The position numbers and the translations under genes are program-made. Positions 57,311 through 64,000 of a DNA stretch of 64,000 nucleotides are shown here, piece after piece. Source of the DNA: Pseudomonas oryzae (GTDB lineage: Bacteria; Pseudomonadota; Gammaproteobacteria; Pseudomonadales; Pseudomonadaceae); the NCBI RefSeq assembly GCF_900104805.1, contig NZ_LT629751.1, positions 1,531,001-1,595,000 of the forward strand, given 5' to 3'. The notes under the pieces were generated by a model. It worked only from the letters and a program-made list of their open reading frames with translations, was not told the DNA's origin and searched no databases. How positions within the stretch are numbered: position 1 is the stretch's first letter; each line of letters opens with the position of its first letter.

Positions 57311-59025
57311 GCGTCAGCAACGCCGAGATCGCTGCGGTATTCGAGGAAATCGCCGACATCCTCGAACTGGAAGGCGCCAACCCGTTCCGCATCCGCGCCT
57401 ATCGCAACGGCGCGCGAGTGGTGCAGGCCTTCGCCCCGGACATCGCCATGTTGCTCGCCAGCGGCCAGACGCTGCCCAAGCTGCCGGGCATCGGCGACGA
57501 CCTCGCGGCGAAGATCGCCGAGATCGCGGCCAGCGGCCAGTGCGCCCTGCTGCAGCGTCTGCGCGGCGAGGTTCCGAGCGGCCTGCGCGAGCTGCTCAAG
57601 GTCGCCGGCCTCGGCCCGAAACGCGTCGCCCGGCTGTGGCACGAGCTGGGCATCCAGACCCCCGCCGAGCTGCACCAAGCCGCCCGCAGCGGACGCATCC
57701 GCACCCTGCACGGTTTCGGCGAGCACACCGAGGAGCGTCTGCTGCAGGCAGTCGATCAGCTCCTGCACACCCCGCAGCGCCGCCTGCTCGCCCATGTCGC
57801 GCCCATCGCCGAGCGCCTGCTGGCCATGCTGCGCGAAGTGCCGGGGGTGCTGGAGGTCGCCACCGCCCGCAGCTACCGCCGTGGCCGCGATACCGTGGGC
57901 GATCTGGATATCCTGGTCAGCGCGCGCAGCGGCAGCCCGGTGATCCCTCGCTTCACCGGCGACGCCGAGGTGGAAACCGTGCTGGCCGCCGGCACCACCC
58001 GTGCCAGCGTGCTGCTGCGCTCGGGTCTGCAGGTCGACCTGCGCCTGCTTGCCGCCGCGTCCTGGGGCGCCGGGCTGGTGTACCTGACCGGCAGCAAGGC
58101 GCACAACATCGAGCTGCGGCGCATGGCCCAGGAACGGGGACTGAAGATCAGCGAATACGGTGTGTATCACGGTCAGCAGCGCATCGCCGGCTCCAGCGAG
58201 GAGTCGGTGTATCAGGCCCTCGGCCTGCCGTGGATTCCCCCCGAATTGCGCGAGGCGCGCGGCGAAATCGCCGCTGCGCTGGCCGGCACCTTGCCGCGAC
58301 TGGTGCAGCGCCGCGACCTGCGCGGCGACCTGCATGCCCATACCCGGGCCAGCGACGGACGCAACAGCCTGGCGGAGATGGCCGCGGCCGCCCAGGCCGC
58401 CGGCCTGGAATACCTGGCGATCACCGACCACTCCCGCCACCTGGCCATCACCCACGGACTGGACGCCGACGCCCTCGCCCGGCAGATCGACGAGATCGAC
58501 GCCCTCAACGAGCGCCTGAACGGCATCACCCTGCTCAAGGGCATCGAGGTGGACATCCTCGAGGACGGCAGCCTCGACCTGCCGGACAGCATCCTCGGCC
58601 GTCTCGACCTGGTGGTCGGCGCCGTGCACAGTTCCTTCAACCTCGGCAAGCAGCAGCAAACCCGCCGCCTGCTGCGCGCCCTGGAGCACCAGCACTTCAG
58701 TATCCTCGCCCATCCTGGCGGGCGCCTGCTCGGCGAGCGACCGCCGATCAACTACGACTTCGCCGCCCTGCTCGCAGCGGCCCGCCAGCGCGGCTGCGCC
58801 CTCGAGCTCAACGCCCAGCCGGAACGCCTCGACCTCGACGACCTGCACTGCCGCGAGGCCCGCGAAGCCGGCGTGCCCATCGCCATCAGCTCCGACGCGC
58901 ACAGCACCCTCGACTTCGTCTGGCTGCGCTTCGGTGTCGGCCAGGCCCGGCGCGGCTGGCTGGAAGCGCGGGACGTGCTCAATACGCGACCGCTGGCCGA
59001 GCTGCGCCGCATGCTCGGACGCTGA
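57307..59025 (+). CDS. polX: DNA polymerase X family protein with PHP domain
   Basis: A 572-residue protein with a helix-hairpin-helix 8-kDa region (LPKLPGIGDDLAAKIAEIAA), a nucleotidyltransferase palm (RRGRDTVGDLDILVSA with two Asp, and QVDLRLL the third), and a C-terminal PHP phosphoesterase domain (DLHAHTRASDGRNSL, ITDHSRHL, AHPGGRLL, SSDAHS). Bacterial PolX of this build fills short gaps and trims 3' ends during base-excision repair. All catalytic acids are present. It is coupled to the CapA-like gene. Confidence 0.92.
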   Translation: MSVSNAEIAAVFEEIADILELEGANPFRIRAYRNGARVVQAFAPDIAMLLASGQTLPKLPGIGDDLAAKIAEIAASGQCALLQRLRGEVPSGLRELLKVAGLGPKRVARLWHELGIQTPAELHQAARSGRIRTLHGFGEHTEERLLQAVDQLLHTPQRRLLAHVAPIAERLLAMLREVPGVLEVATARSYRRGRDTVGDLDILVSARSGSPVIPRFTGDAEVETVLAAGTTRASVLLRSGLQVDLRLLAAASWGAGLVYLTGSKAHNIELRRMAQERGLKISEYGVYHGQQRIAGSSEESVYQALGLPWIPPELREARGEIAAALAGTLPRLVQRRDLRGDLHAHTRASDGRNSLAEMAAAAQAAGLEYLAITDHSRHLAITHGLDADALARQIDEIDALNERLNGITLLKGIEVDILEDGSLDLPDSILGRLDLVVGAVHSSFNLGKQQQTRRLLRALEHQHFSILAHPGGRLLGERPPINYDFAALLAAARQRGCALELNAQPERLDLDDLHCREAREAGVPIAISSDAHSTLDFVWLRFGVGQARRGWLEARDVLNTRPLAELRRMLGR

Positions 59026-59124
59026 TCGCCGCCGTCGGCCCTGCGTCACGCCGCCACGCCGCGGTATAGCAGCCCCCACCCCTTCCCGCTGATTACTAGG
59101 CCGATCGGCGGTGTAGCGTAAAAT

Positions 59125-59152
59125 TCCATTTCCAAATTTCATTATGTTAAAT
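59125..59152 (+). other. Second dif-like site with a perfect XerD arm
   Basis: TTATGTTAAAT at 59142-59152 equals the XerD arm of dif and of the site at 30391. The XerC side (TCCATTTCCAA) and centre (ATTTCA) are degenerate. It lies in the same orientation as the first site, in the AT-rich gap between polX and ftsH. Some Xer-integrated elements carry one good and one degenerate site. Confidence 0.5.
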
Positions 59153-59274
59153 AGCGAATACATATTCTTGCGCCTTCAGGCACATTCCAGACAGCGGGCC
59201 TTGCTTTCCGGCAAGCCTTCCCGGGCCTTGAGGGTCTATCCTGCACAGGCCGAACAAGCGCTTTGGGGTGATGC

Positions 59275-61083
59275 ATGGACAAGAAGTTTCAATGGAACGC
59301 CTGGTACTTCCTGTTGGCCTTCAGCTTCCTGCTGATGTTCCAAGGCTGGTGGGCCGAGCGCCAGGCGGTCGAGCCGATCGCCTACAGCGAGTTTCTCAAG
59401 CTGCTCAACGAGGGCAAGCTGAGCGAGTTGAGCATCAACAACCAGCAGATCAGCGGCAAACTGCTGGAGCCGATCAACAATCGCAGCAGTTTCGTCACCA
59501 ACCGCGTGGACCCTGCCCTGGCCGAGGAACTGGCCGCCTCCGGGGCCAAGTTCAGTGCGGTCCGGGAGAACACCGCCCTCTCCAACCTGCTGTCCTGGCT
59601 GCTGCCGCTGGTGCTGATCTTCGCCTTCTGGAGCTTCCTGTTCCGCCGCCTGACCGACAAGCAGGGTCTCGGCGGGCTGGTCAGCGTCGGCAAGTCCAAG
59701 GCCAAGGTGTACGTCGAGCGCGACACCGGGGTGACCTTCGAGGACGTGGCCGGCATCGACGAGGCCAAGGCCGAGTTGGAGGAGATCGTCTCCTTCCTCA
59801 AGGACCAGCCCCGCTACAGCCGCCTCGGAGCGCGGATTCCCAAGGGCATCCTGCTGGTAGGCCCGCCCGGCACCGGCAAGACCCTGGTGGCCAAGGCGGT
59901 GGCCGGCGAGGCCGGCGTGCCGTTCTTCTCCATCTCCGGCTCGGAATTCGTCGAGATGTTCGTCGGCGTCGGCGCCGCACGGGTGCGCGACCTGTTCGAG
60001 CAGGCGCGCAAGGCGGCGCCGTGCATCATCTTCATCGACGAGCTGGACGCGCTCGGCAAGGCGCGTGGCGTCGGCGCTTTCGGCGGCAACGACGAGAAGG
60101 AGCAGACCCTCAACCAGCTGCTCGCCGAGCTGGACGGCTTCGACCCGCGCGAAGGCGTGGTGCTGCTGGCCGCCACCAACCGCCCGGAGATCCTCGACCC
60201 GGCGCTGATGCGCGCCGGCCGCTTCGACCGCCAGATCGTCGTCGACCGCCCCGACCGCAAGGGCCGGGTGGCCATCCTCAAGGTGCACATCAAACGCATC
60301 CAGGCCGCCGCCGACGTCGATCTCGACCAGATCGCCGGCATCACCCCCGGCTTCACCGGCGCGGACCTCGCCAACCTGATCAACGAGGCGGCGATCCTCG
60401 CCACCCGCCGCGGCGCCGAGCGGGTGGCCATGGACGACTTCACCCGTGCCGTGGAGCGCATCGTCGCCGGCACCGAGCGCAAGGGCCGCCTGCTGCTGCC
60501 CCACGAGCGCGAGGTGGTGGCCTACCACGAGATGGGCCACGCCCTGGTCGCCAGCACCCTCCCCGGCATGGATCCGGTGCACAAGGTGTCCATCATACCG
60601 CGCTCGATCGGCGCGCTCGGCTACACCCTGCAGCGGCCGACCGACGACCGCTTCCTGATCACCTTCAACGAGCTGAAGAACCGCATGGTGGTCCTGCTCG
60701 CCGGGCGCGCCTCGGAGCAGCTGGTGTTCGGCGAGATCTCCACCGGCGCCGCCGACGACCTGGCCAAGGTCACCGACATCGCCCGGCAGATCGTCACCCG
60801 CTTCGGCATGAGCGGCGATCTCGGCCAGGCGGTGCTCGAGCGGCAGAGCAACAGCTTCCTCGGCGAGAACATGATCGCCATGCGCGAGAAGGACTACTCC
60901 GAGCAGACCGCCCGCGAGGTCGACCTGGCCGTGCGCCAGCTGATCGACAAGGCCTATCGGCGCGCCGGCGAGATCCTCCAGGAGCGCCGCGCCGAGCTGG
61001 ACGAAGGCGCGCGCCTGCTGCTGGAGCGCGAAACCATCACCCCCGATGAGTTCCCCCCCCTGCGCCCGAGCGCGCAAGGCTGA
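59275..61083 (+). CDS. FtsH-type membrane AAA+ zinc protease
   Basis: A 602-residue membrane protease. Helices near residues 8-25 and about 104-122 flank a small periplasmic domain; the AAA domain has Walker A GPPGTGKT at 196-203, [13 protein letters not shown] as Walker B and the second region of homology [20 protein letters not shown] around its arginines; the zinc motif is HEMGH at 418-422. The N-terminal sequence ([20 protein letters not shown]) differs from the housekeeping FtsH, so this is probably the extra stress-type copy known from heat-resistance islands. Confidence 0.92.
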   Translation: MDKKFQWNAWYFLLAFSFLLMFQGWWAERQAVEPIAYSEFLKLLNEGKLSELSINNQQISGKLLEPINNRSSFVTNRVDPALAEELAASGAKFSAVRENTALSNLLSWLLPLVLIFAFWSFLFRRLTDKQGLGGLVSVGKSKAKVYVERDTGVTFEDVAGIDEAKAELEEIVSFLKDQPRYSRLGARIPKGILLVGPPGTGKTLVAKAVAGEAGVPFFSISGSEFVEMFVGVGAARVRDLFEQARKAAPCIIFIDELDALGKARGVGAFGGNDEKEQTLNQLLAELDGFDPREGVVLLAATNRPEILDPALMRAGRFDRQIVVDRPDRKGRVAILKVHIKRIQAAADVDLDQIAGITPGFTGADLANLINEAAILATRRGAERVAMDDFTRAVERIVAGTERKGRLLLPHEREVVAYHEMGHALVASTLPGMDPVHKVSIIPRSIGALGYTLQRPTDDRFLITFNELKNRMVVLLAGRASEQLVFGEISTGAADDLAKVTDIARQIVTRFGMSGDLGQAVLERQSNSFLGENMIAMREKDYSEQTAREVDLAVRQLIDKAYRRAGEILQERRAELDEGARLLLERETITPDEFPPLRPSAQG

Positions 61084-61178
61084 TAAAATCGCCCGATCCG
61101 GGAGTTCCGGTCCGACATTGCGGTCCAATCCGGCATGTCGGGCATCGCACCAAGGGCCCACATCCCTGCTGAATGGCA

Positions 61179-61208
61179 GCGGGCAGCCGACCAGCCACGG
61201 CTGCCCGC
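61179..61208. terminator. Hairpin between ftsH and the GGDEF-EAL gene
   Basis: GCGGGCAGCCG and CGGCTGCCCGC are perfect 11-base arms around ACCAGCCA. It has no T-run and may end the ftsH message or act in the leader of the next gene. Confidence 0.55.
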
Positions 61209-61271
61209 GCGGCAGCGCCCGCCCCCGACAACTGGCTGGCATCCATACTTTTCCACTGGAGCCTCTTGCTC

Positions 61272-63374
61272 ATGAGCCAGCCCGCTCGCCCGCTGCGCCT
61301 GCTGCTGATCGAGGATGACGAGCGCGAATTCCTGATCATCCGCGGCCTGCTGCGCGAGGCGGGCATCACGCACTACGAGCTGGACTGGGTCAACAGCTTC
61401 GCCCAAGGCCTCGCGGCGCTGGACAATCCCGTCCACGACCTGTTCCTGATCGATTACCGGCTGGGCGATGACTCGGGCCTCGAACTGCTGCGCCATGCCT
61501 GCGCGCGGCAACTGCCGCAGCCGCTGATCCTGCTCAGCCGCGCCGAGGACGGCGACCTGGGCAGCCAGGCCATCGCCATCGGCGCCGCCGATCACCTGAT
61601 CAAGGGCGAATTCGACGGGCGCCAGCTCGGTCGCAGCATTCGCTACGCCCTCGAGCGTGCCCGCGGCAGCGGCGAGCCGCGCGGCAGCAACAACCGCGCG
61701 ACCCTGCTGCAGCGCTGCCTGGAGGCCAGCTACAACGGCGTGGTCATCGCCGATGCGCAATCCCCCGACTATCCGGTCATCTACGTCAACCCGGCGTTCG
61801 AGCGCATCACCGGCTATTCGCCGAGCGAGGTGATCGGCCGCAACGTGCGCTTCCTGCAGGGCCGGGAAACCCAGCAGCCCGGGCTCGACGCCATCCGCCG
61901 CAGCCTGGCCAGACAGCGTGAGGCCCACGTGGTGCTGCGCAACTTCCGCAAGGACGGCAGCGCCTTCTGGAACGACCTGTACATCGCCCCGGTGCCGGAC
62001 GAGCGCGGCGTGGTCACCCACTACATCGGCGTGCAGAACGACATCTCCGAGCGCAAGCGCTTCGAGTCGGAGCTGGCCTACAACGCCAGCCACGATGTGC
62101 TCACCGGCCTGCCCAATCGCTCGCTGCTGGAGGACCGCCTGCAGCAGGGCTGCCAAATCGCCCGCCGCTACAGCCGCGAGCTGGCAGTGATGCTGATCGA
62201 CCTGGACGGCTTCAAGCCGATCAACGACACCCTCGGCCACGCGGTCGGCGACAAGGTACTGGTCGAGGTGGCGCAGCGCATGAACGAGGAGATCCGCCCC
62301 GGCGACACCCTCGCCCGCCTCGGCGGCGACGAGTTCGTCGTCCTGCTGCCCGATCTCGCCCACGGCGAGGACGCGCTGCTGGTGGCCGAGCGCCTGATCC
62401 GCAGCATCGCCCGCCCCTACCGCTTCAACGAGCTGGAGCTGCACGTCACCGCCAGCATCGGCATCACCCTGAGCGACGGCGACATCGAGCAGCCGATGAA
62501 GCTGATCCAAGAGGCCGACCTGGCCATGTACCAGGCCAAGCAGCACGGCCGCAACAACTACCAGTGGTACACCGAGCACCTCAACCAGGAAGTCAGCGAA
62601 CGCATGACCCTGCGCAACGAGCTGCAGAAGACCATCGGCAGCATGAGCTTCGAGCTGCACTACCAGCCGCAGGTGGATGCGCGGCGCAACGCAGTGATCG
62701 GCAGCGAGGCCCTGCTGCGCTGGCGGCATCCCGAGCGCGGGATGATCTCGCCGATGCGCTTCATCCCGGTGGCCGAGGACACCGGGCAGATCATCCCGAT
62801 CAGCCAGTGGGTGCTGGACACCGCCTGCCGGCACAACCGCGAGCTGCTCGACCGCCAGCTGGTCCACGGACCGATCTCGGTGAACATCTCGGCGGTGCAC
62901 TTCCTGCGCAGCAACTTCGTCGAGACCGTGCAGCGAGCCCTGGAGGAAAGCGGCCTGCCCGCCCCCCTGCTGGAGCTGGAGATCACCGAAAGCGTGCTGC
63001 TCAAGGACGCCGAGCGGGCGATCCGCCTGCTGCACGAGCTGAAGGAGCTGGGCGTCGGCCTCGCCCTCGACGACTTCGGCACCGGCTACTCCAGCCTCAG
63101 CTACCTGAAGGACCTGCCGATCGACAAGGTGAAGATCGACCGCTCGTTCATCCAGGACCTGATCCGCGACCCGCGCGATGCCGCGATCACCCAGGGCATC
63201 ATCTCCATGGCCCACCACCTGGATCTGCTGGTGGTCGCCGAAGGCGTGGAGACCCCCGAGCAGGCCGAATTCCTCACCCGCAGCCAGTGCGACGTGTTCC
63301 AGGGCCACCTGTACTCGCGGCCGATGCCGTTCACCGATCTGGAGCACTACCTGCAGGAGCGGCAGCGGCGCTGA
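61272..63374 (+). CDS. REC-PAS-GGDEF-EAL cyclic-di-GMP signalling protein
   Basis: A 700-residue protein. The receiver domain has Asp61 in FLIDYRLG. The PAS domain resembles LOV domains (NPAFERITGYSPSEVIGRNV then RFLQG), but the flavin-reactive Cys is Val192, so it should not work as a blue-light sensor in the normal way. GGDEF is intact at 351-355 and the EAL motif starts at Glu479 (EALLRW), with DDFGTGYSSL and a LVVAEGVET end, so both synthesis and breakdown of c-di-GMP are possible. ATG 61272 gives the normal start; a frame from 61173 adds an unlikely tail. Confidence 0.92.
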   Translation: MSQPARPLRLLLIEDDEREFLIIRGLLREAGITHYELDWVNSFAQGLAALDNPVHDLFLIDYRLGDDSGLELLRHACARQLPQPLILLSRAEDGDLGSQAIAIGAADHLIKGEFDGRQLGRSIRYALERARGSGEPRGSNNRATLLQRCLEASYNGVVIADAQSPDYPVIYVNPAFERITGYSPSEVIGRNVRFLQGRETQQPGLDAIRRSLARQREAHVVLRNFRKDGSAFWNDLYIAPVPDERGVVTHYIGVQNDISERKRFESELAYNASHDVLTGLPNRSLLEDRLQQGCQIARRYSRELAVMLIDLDGFKPINDTLGHAVGDKVLVEVAQRMNEEIRPGDTLARLGGDEFVVLLPDLAHGEDALLVAERLIRSIARPYRFNELELHVTASIGITLSDGDIEQPMKLIQEADLAMYQAKQHGRNNYQWYTEHLNQEVSERMTLRNELQKTIGSMSFELHYQPQVDARRNAVIGSEALLRWRHPERGMISPMRFIPVAEDTGQIIPISQWVLDTACRHNRELLDRQLVHGPISVNISAVHFLRSNFVETVQRALEESGLPAPLLELEITESVLLKDAERAIRLLHELKELGVGLALDDFGTGYSSLSYLKDLPIDKVKIDRSFIQDLIRDPRDAAITQGIISMAHHLDLLVVAEGVETPEQAEFLTRSQCDVFQGHLYSRPMPFTDLEHYLQERQRR

Positions 63375-63398
63375 GCCGCCGGCCGCAGCAGCCCGCCG

Positions 63399-63869
63399 TC
63401 AGTCGCCGCCGCCCTGCCCCTGGGCGCGCAGGCGGACGAGGTTGTCCTTGATGACCTCGCGCACCGCCGCGGTCATCACCCCAGTGGAGATACCCAGCAT
63501 CAGCACGCCGTTGCCGGCCTCCAGCGCGCCGAGCAGACGCCAGCGGTCGGAGAGCACGATATCGCCATAGCCCAGGGTGGCGAAGGTCACCCCCGAGTAG
63601 TACAGCGAGGTGGCGAACTCGTCGAACTCGCCGAGCAGCATGAACAGCCCGGCCCACAGGGCGATCTGCACGAAGTAGCCGAGCATCATCAGCAGCATCA
63701 CCAGACTCAGCACGAGGAAATCCTGCGACAGCCGGCGGTCGCCAGCCTCGCCCGGCCCCGTGCGGGCGTGATAGCGCACGTAGTAGCGCAGGCAAAGCAC
63801 CACGATGTAGGCCTCCATGACCAGGCAGAGCAGCATCGCGGGCAGGCCGACCAGCAGGTTGAGCAGCAT
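63399..63869 (-). CDS. Small potassium-channel-like protein (two-helix, ion_trans_2)
   Basis: A 156-residue membrane protein. Two N-terminal helices (about residues 5-28 and 50-78) precede a pore region FATSLYYSGVTFATLGYGD with the K+ selectivity filter TLGYGD at 98-103, then a last helix and a short basic tail. GGAGATCCC lies right before ATG 63869. It is convergent with the GGDEF-EAL gene and directly follows a membrane-protein gene that continues beyond the window. Confidence 0.85.
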   Translation of the reverse strand: MLLNLLVGLPAMLLCLVMEAYIVVLCLRYYVRYHARTGPGEAGDRRLSQDFLVLSLVMLLMMLGYFVQIALWAGLFMLLGEFDEFATSLYYSGVTFATLGYGDIVLSDRWRLLGALEAGNGVLMLGISTGVMTAAVREVIKDNLVRLRAQGQGGGD

Positions 63870-63878
63870 GGGATCTCC

Positions 63879-64000
63879 TCAGCAACCCGCCTGCCGCGGA
63901 CGGCGGTGCAGGCGGTATCGGTCGAGCAGGTAGACCATCAGCCAGGCGTACAGGCTGATGGCGACGAACAGCCCCATGCGCAGGGCGAAGGCGCTGTAGA
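63879..64000 (-). CDS. C-terminal end of a membrane protein, partial
   Basis: The last 39 codons of a minus-strand gene that begins beyond the window: a hydrophobic helix (GLFVAISLYAWLMVYLLDRY) and a basic tail ending RRPRQAGC. It ends nine bases before the channel gene's start, so the two are probably one operon. The family cannot be named from so little. Confidence 0.6.
   Translation of the reverse strand, partial: YSAFALRMGLFVAISLYAWLMVYLLDRYRLHRRPRQAGC

Noticed and set aside
60954-63347. A 797-codon minus-strand frame over the GGDEF-EAL gene
   Set aside because: Antisense shadow; the plus strand has intact REC, PAS, GGDEF and EAL motifs.

Overview
The window is GC-rich bacterial DNA with tightly packed operons, and its gene content points to Pseudomonas in the broad sense. 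The signs are a DmpR-type phenol regulon, an Urt urea transporter next to urease, DUF1302/DUF1329 exported proteins, Anr-like regulation and common pseudomonad intergenic palindromes. No rRNA, tRNA or CRISPR array was seen. The species cannot be fixed from the sequence alone. Calls rest on reading the translated sequence and recognising families; no database search was run.

Layout. (1) 1-4013: the start of a multicomponent phenol hydroxylase operon (dmpKLMN order, minus strand), with a sigma-54 promoter, an IHF-like site and a candidate activator site, and the divergent activator gene dmpR. (2) 4022-4535: a decayed IS5-type transposase. (3) 4761-11580: a four-gene envelope cassette (lipoprotein, RND/MMPL transporter, DUF1302 outer-membrane protein, DUF1329 exported protein) closed by a terminator. 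(4) 11912-12184: a lone HU-family gene. (5) 12384-27743: a urea block with the urtABCDE ABC transporter (minus strand), a divergent transporter-like hybrid sensor kinase and LuxR-type response regulator, and ureDABCE-(small His-rich protein)-FG. (6) 27812-30480: an accessory junction holding a tyrosine recombinase, an IS5-type remnant, a 130-bp tandem repeat and a site closely resembling the XerCD dif site. (7) 30483-37811: a LapG-like cysteine protease, a small exported protein, a cation/proton antiporter, a YbdK-type ligase and a divergent arsenosugar-type cluster (ArsS-like radical SAM protein, FAD oxidoreductase, two glycosyltransferases). (8) 37977-47992: a complete polyhydroxybutyrate set (phaR, phaP, phaB, phaA and two tandem class I synthases), then an FAH-family hydrolase, an alpha/beta hydrolase and a CBS-domain protein. 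(9) 48033-53541: a soluble formate-dehydrogenase-like enzyme with hydrogenase beta/gamma-type partner subunits, a divergent FNR/Anr-type regulator that keeps all four cluster cysteines, and an Hsp20 gene; FNR boxes lie on both sides of the regulator gene. (10) 53672-64000: a LonB-type protease, a CapA-like protein, PolX, a second dif-like half-site, an FtsH-type protease, a REC-PAS-GGDEF-EAL protein, a potassium-channel-like protein and the end of a membrane protein.

How it fits together. The left part handles aromatic catabolism and urea nitrogen. The right part (about 30-64 kb) reads as a low-oxygen and stress module: carbon storage as PHB, formate as electron source, an oxygen-sensing regulator, small heat-shock protein and AAA+ proteases. 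It begins next to a dif-like site and a recombinase, and a second site with a perfect XerD arm lies 28.75 kb further on. That raises the possibility, not proven here, that this segment entered as a mobile element using Xer recombination.
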